This document shows positions 7,795 through 8,891 of a DNA stretch of 8,891 nt, in pieces. Source of the DNA: Nitrosomonadaceae bacterium (GTDB lineage Bacteria > Pseudomonadota > Gammaproteobacteria > Burkholderiales > Nitrosomonadaceae); NCBI GenBank assembly GCA_024644425.1, contig JAHELA010000062.1, positions 1-8,891 on the forward strand, given 5' to 3'. The translations under genes were made by a program, and so were the position numbers. Numbering within the stretch: the stretch's first letter is position 1; every line of letters begins with the position of its first letter. A model generated the notes under the pieces. That model made no database searches. It saw only the letters and a program-made list of their open reading frames with translations, and was not told the DNA's origin.

Positions 7795-7850
7795 GTGCGC
7801 CGATTTGATAGTCAGCTTGCAGGCGCGTTATAAATTTAGCTAAAGCGGGA
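7795..7850 (+). promoter_or_regulatory. SAM-II riboswitch aptamer
   Basis: This is a leader-RNA aptamer expected to bind S-adenosylmethionine and control metZ. It matches the SAM-II consensus as I know it, in order: helix P1 GCGCC (7797-7801) with GGCGC (7822-7826), extendable by wobble pairs; GATTT (7802-7806) directly after the 5' arm; TTGCA (7817-7821) directly before the 3' arm; then ATAAAT (7830-7835) and TAGCTAAA (7837-7844). The pseudoknot strand can pair GC 7819-7820 with GC 7839-7840 and GC 7815-7816 with GC 7845-7846. These pairs flank the U and A bases that contact SAM in the class. The loop before TTGCA is about three bases longer than in the crystallised marine example. Position upstream of metZ agrees with the class, which often precedes metA/metX/metZ genes, mainly in Alphaproteobacteria. 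Confidence 0.88.
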
Positions 7851-7864
7851 GAACCCGTTTTAGC
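7839..7864 (+). promoter_or_regulatory. Antiterminator hairpin of the metZ riboswitch
   Basis: GCTAAAGCGGG (7839-7849) can pair over 11 positions, one of them a G-U pair, with CCCGTTTTAGC (7854-7864) around an AGAA loop (7850-7853). The 5' arm is the conserved SAM-binding strand of the aptamer, and the 3' arm includes CCCGTT of the terminator. The hairpin therefore cannot coexist with either the folded aptamer or the terminator. No T run follows it, so it is not itself a terminator. Expected state: formed when SAM is low. Confidence 0.8.
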
Positions 7865-7885
7865 AAATGCTGAACGGGTTTTTTT
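7852..7885 (+). terminator. Intrinsic terminator (riboswitch-controlled attenuator) before metZ
   Basis: AACCCGTT (7852-7859) pairs perfectly over eight bases with AACGGGTT (7873-7880). The stem can be extended inward by a T-G wobble and, past a bulged T, by AGC/GCT. Seven T (7879-7885) follow. This is a good rho-independent terminator, placed only 18 bp before the metZ start, so when it forms it would stop transcription before the gene. It would also end transcripts running through from purF. Confidence 0.88.
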
Positions 7886-7889
7886 ATTT

Positions 7890-7903
7890 GGAGGAAAACT
7901 TCC
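7890..7903 (+). promoter_or_regulatory. metZ Shine-Dalgarno in a small hairpin
   Basis: GGAGG (7890-7894) is a strong ribosome binding site nine bases before the metZ ATG. The bases right before the ATG, CTTCC (7899-7903), can pair with it over five positions (one G-U) around an AAAA loop. The stem would partly hide the ribosome binding site. It is short and may simply melt. Confidence 0.5.
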
Positions 7904-8891
7904 ATGTCAGAAGATTTTGAATTAGAAACACTGGCAATGCATACAGGTATTCACCGTAGTCAGTTTAATGAGCATTCAGAAGCTTTATATCTTACATCGA
8001 GTTTTGTATTTGATAATGCTGCTCAAGCAGCTGCACGTTTTTCAGGTGCGGAGAAAGGCAACGTATATTCGCGTTTTACTAACCCTACAGTAACAGCTTT
8101 TGAAGAGAGGCTTGCTGCACTGGAAGGTGCAGAGTCATGCGTTGCTACGGCTTCTGGTATGTCGGCAATACTAGCATGTGTGATGGGGCTGCTATCTGCT
8201 GGTGATCATATTATTGCATCACGTAGTTTATTTGGATCTACGCTTAATTTATTTAATAATATTCTTAAACGTTTTGGAGTTGAAATTACTTTTGTTTCTC
8301 CTATTGATATAACAGAATGGAGAGCGGCTGCAAAAGAAAATACGAAACTCTTTTTTCTGGAGACTCCATCAAATCCAATTACTGAAATTTCAGATATTAA
8401 TGAATTAGCTTTATTAGCAAAGAAAACTGGCGCATGGCTTGCCGTAGATAATTGTTTTTGCTCACCAATACTACAAAAGCCATTAGAACTAGGTGCCGAT
8501 ATAGTAATTCACTCTGCGACCAAGTATCTTGATGGTCAAGGGAGGGTACTAGGAGGCGCAGTGCTTGGGAAGCGGGACCTAATAATGGAGAAAGGAGTAT
8601 TTGGCTTTCTTCGAACCGCAGGGCCAACATTAAGTGCTTTCAATGCATGGGTGATTTTGAAGGGAATGGAAACCCTAAAAATTCGTATGGAAGCACATTC
8701 TGCAAACGCACTTGAAATTGCTCGTTGGCTTGAAGTGCAGCCTAATGTAACAAAAGTATATTATCCTGGTTTGCCTTCACATCCACAGTACAAACTTGCT
8801 AGAAGTCAGCAAAAAACTGGTGGTGGCATTGTTTCGTTTGAAGTGAAGGGCGGAAAAGAAGAGGCGTGGCAGGTTGTAGATTCCACTCGAA
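7904..8891 (+). CDS. metZ: O-succinylhomoserine sulfhydrylase MetZ, 3' end missing
   Basis: MetZ is a PLP enzyme of the Cys/Met metabolism family that makes homocysteine directly from O-succinylhomoserine and sulfide. The frame is open from the ATG at 7904 to the window end: 329 codons of an expected 390-400, so about 65 residues are missing. Visible motifs are LETLAMHTG at the start, YSRFTNPT (55-62), ATASGMSAI (81-89, phosphate contact), ETPSNP (153-158), AVDNCFCSP (180-188, with the Asp that pairs with the pyridine nitrogen) and HSATKYLDG (203-211) with the PLP lysine K207. HSATKYLDGQGRVLGG is characteristic of MetZ rather than of cystathionine gamma-synthase or MetY, and following purF is the usual MetZ position. 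O-acetylhomoserine as substrate cannot be excluded. Control is probably by the SAM-II riboswitch and attenuator directly upstream. Confidence 0.95.
   Translation, partial: MSEDFELETLAMHTGIHRSQFNEHSEALYLTSSFVFDNAAQAAARFSGAEKGNVYSRFTNPTVTAFEERLAALEGAESCVATASGMSAILACVMGLLSAGDHIIASRSLFGSTLNLFNNILKRFGVEITFVSPIDITEWRAAAKENTKLFFLETPSNPITEISDINELALLAKKTGAWLAVDNCFCSPILQKPLELGADIVIHSATKYLDGQGRVLGGAVLGKRDLIMEKGVFGFLRTAGPTLSAFNAWVILKGMETLKIRMEAHSANALEIARWLEVQPNVTKVYYPGLPSHPQYKLARSQQKTGGGIVSFEVKGGKEEAWQVVDSTR

Noticed and set aside
7795..7865. tRNA-like look of the purF-metZ spacer
   Set aside because: No acceptor stem or TTCGA-type T-arm can be drawn. The conserved blocks fit the SAM-II aptamer instead.
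7867..7920. Small open frame (17 codons) starting in the terminator loop and overlapping the metZ start, with GGGAG at 7847-7851 upstream
   Set aside because: The spacing from GGGAG to the ATG is about 15 bases, longer than usual, and the frame runs through the terminator stem and T tract. It is most likely chance, though a leader peptide is not excluded.
8397..8630. Minus-strand open frame of 77 codons inside metZ
   Set aside because: It overlaps the conserved PLP-lysine region of metZ and has no recognisable motif.

Overview
The window (8,891 bp, clearly AT-rich, roughly 40% G+C by eye) is a chromosomal housekeeping region of a proteobacterium. All genes lie on the + strand. The order trpF-trpB-trpA-accD-folC-SPOR gene (dedD)-cvpA-purF-metZ joins the accD-folC-dedD-cvpA-purF block of gamma- and betaproteobacteria to trpFBA upstream and metZ downstream. 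That combination is typical of Betaproteobacteria. I infer a low-GC betaproteobacterium, for example of the Nitrosomonadales type, but no marker fixes the genus. There are no mobile elements, CRISPR arrays, tRNAs or rRNAs, and no real genes on the minus strand.

Layout. Positions 2-595 hold the 3' part of trpF, which overlaps trpB by 17 bp. trpB, trpA and accD follow with gaps of 16 and 25 bp, so they are almost certainly co-transcribed. folC follows after 48 bp, and its start codon sits in a small hairpin without a clear ribosome binding site. The SPOR gene begins 17 bp after folC. cvpA (after 91 bp) and purF (after 140 bp) have longer leaders. The pathways served are late tryptophan synthesis, the carboxyltransferase step of fatty-acid synthesis, folate synthesis, envelope or division functions, and the first committed step of purine synthesis.

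The most informative part is the 151 bp between purF and metZ. It contains, in order, a consensus -35 box with a plausible -10, an aptamer matching the SAM-II riboswitch class (about 7795-7850), an 11-bp antiterminator hairpin that uses the SAM-binding strand of the aptamer, a competing intrinsic terminator with a run of seven T, and a strong Shine-Dalgarno sequence that is itself in a 5-bp hairpin abutting the metZ start codon. metZ makes homocysteine, the direct precursor of methionine and SAM, so this reads as complete end-product feedback: high SAM stabilises the aptamer, frees the terminator arm and stops transcription before metZ. The riboswitch class is known. Its linkage to a transcription-terminating platform, and its likely presence in a betaproteobacterium, are the parts worth checking.

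metZ is cut by the window end after 329 codons, and trpF is cut by the window start.
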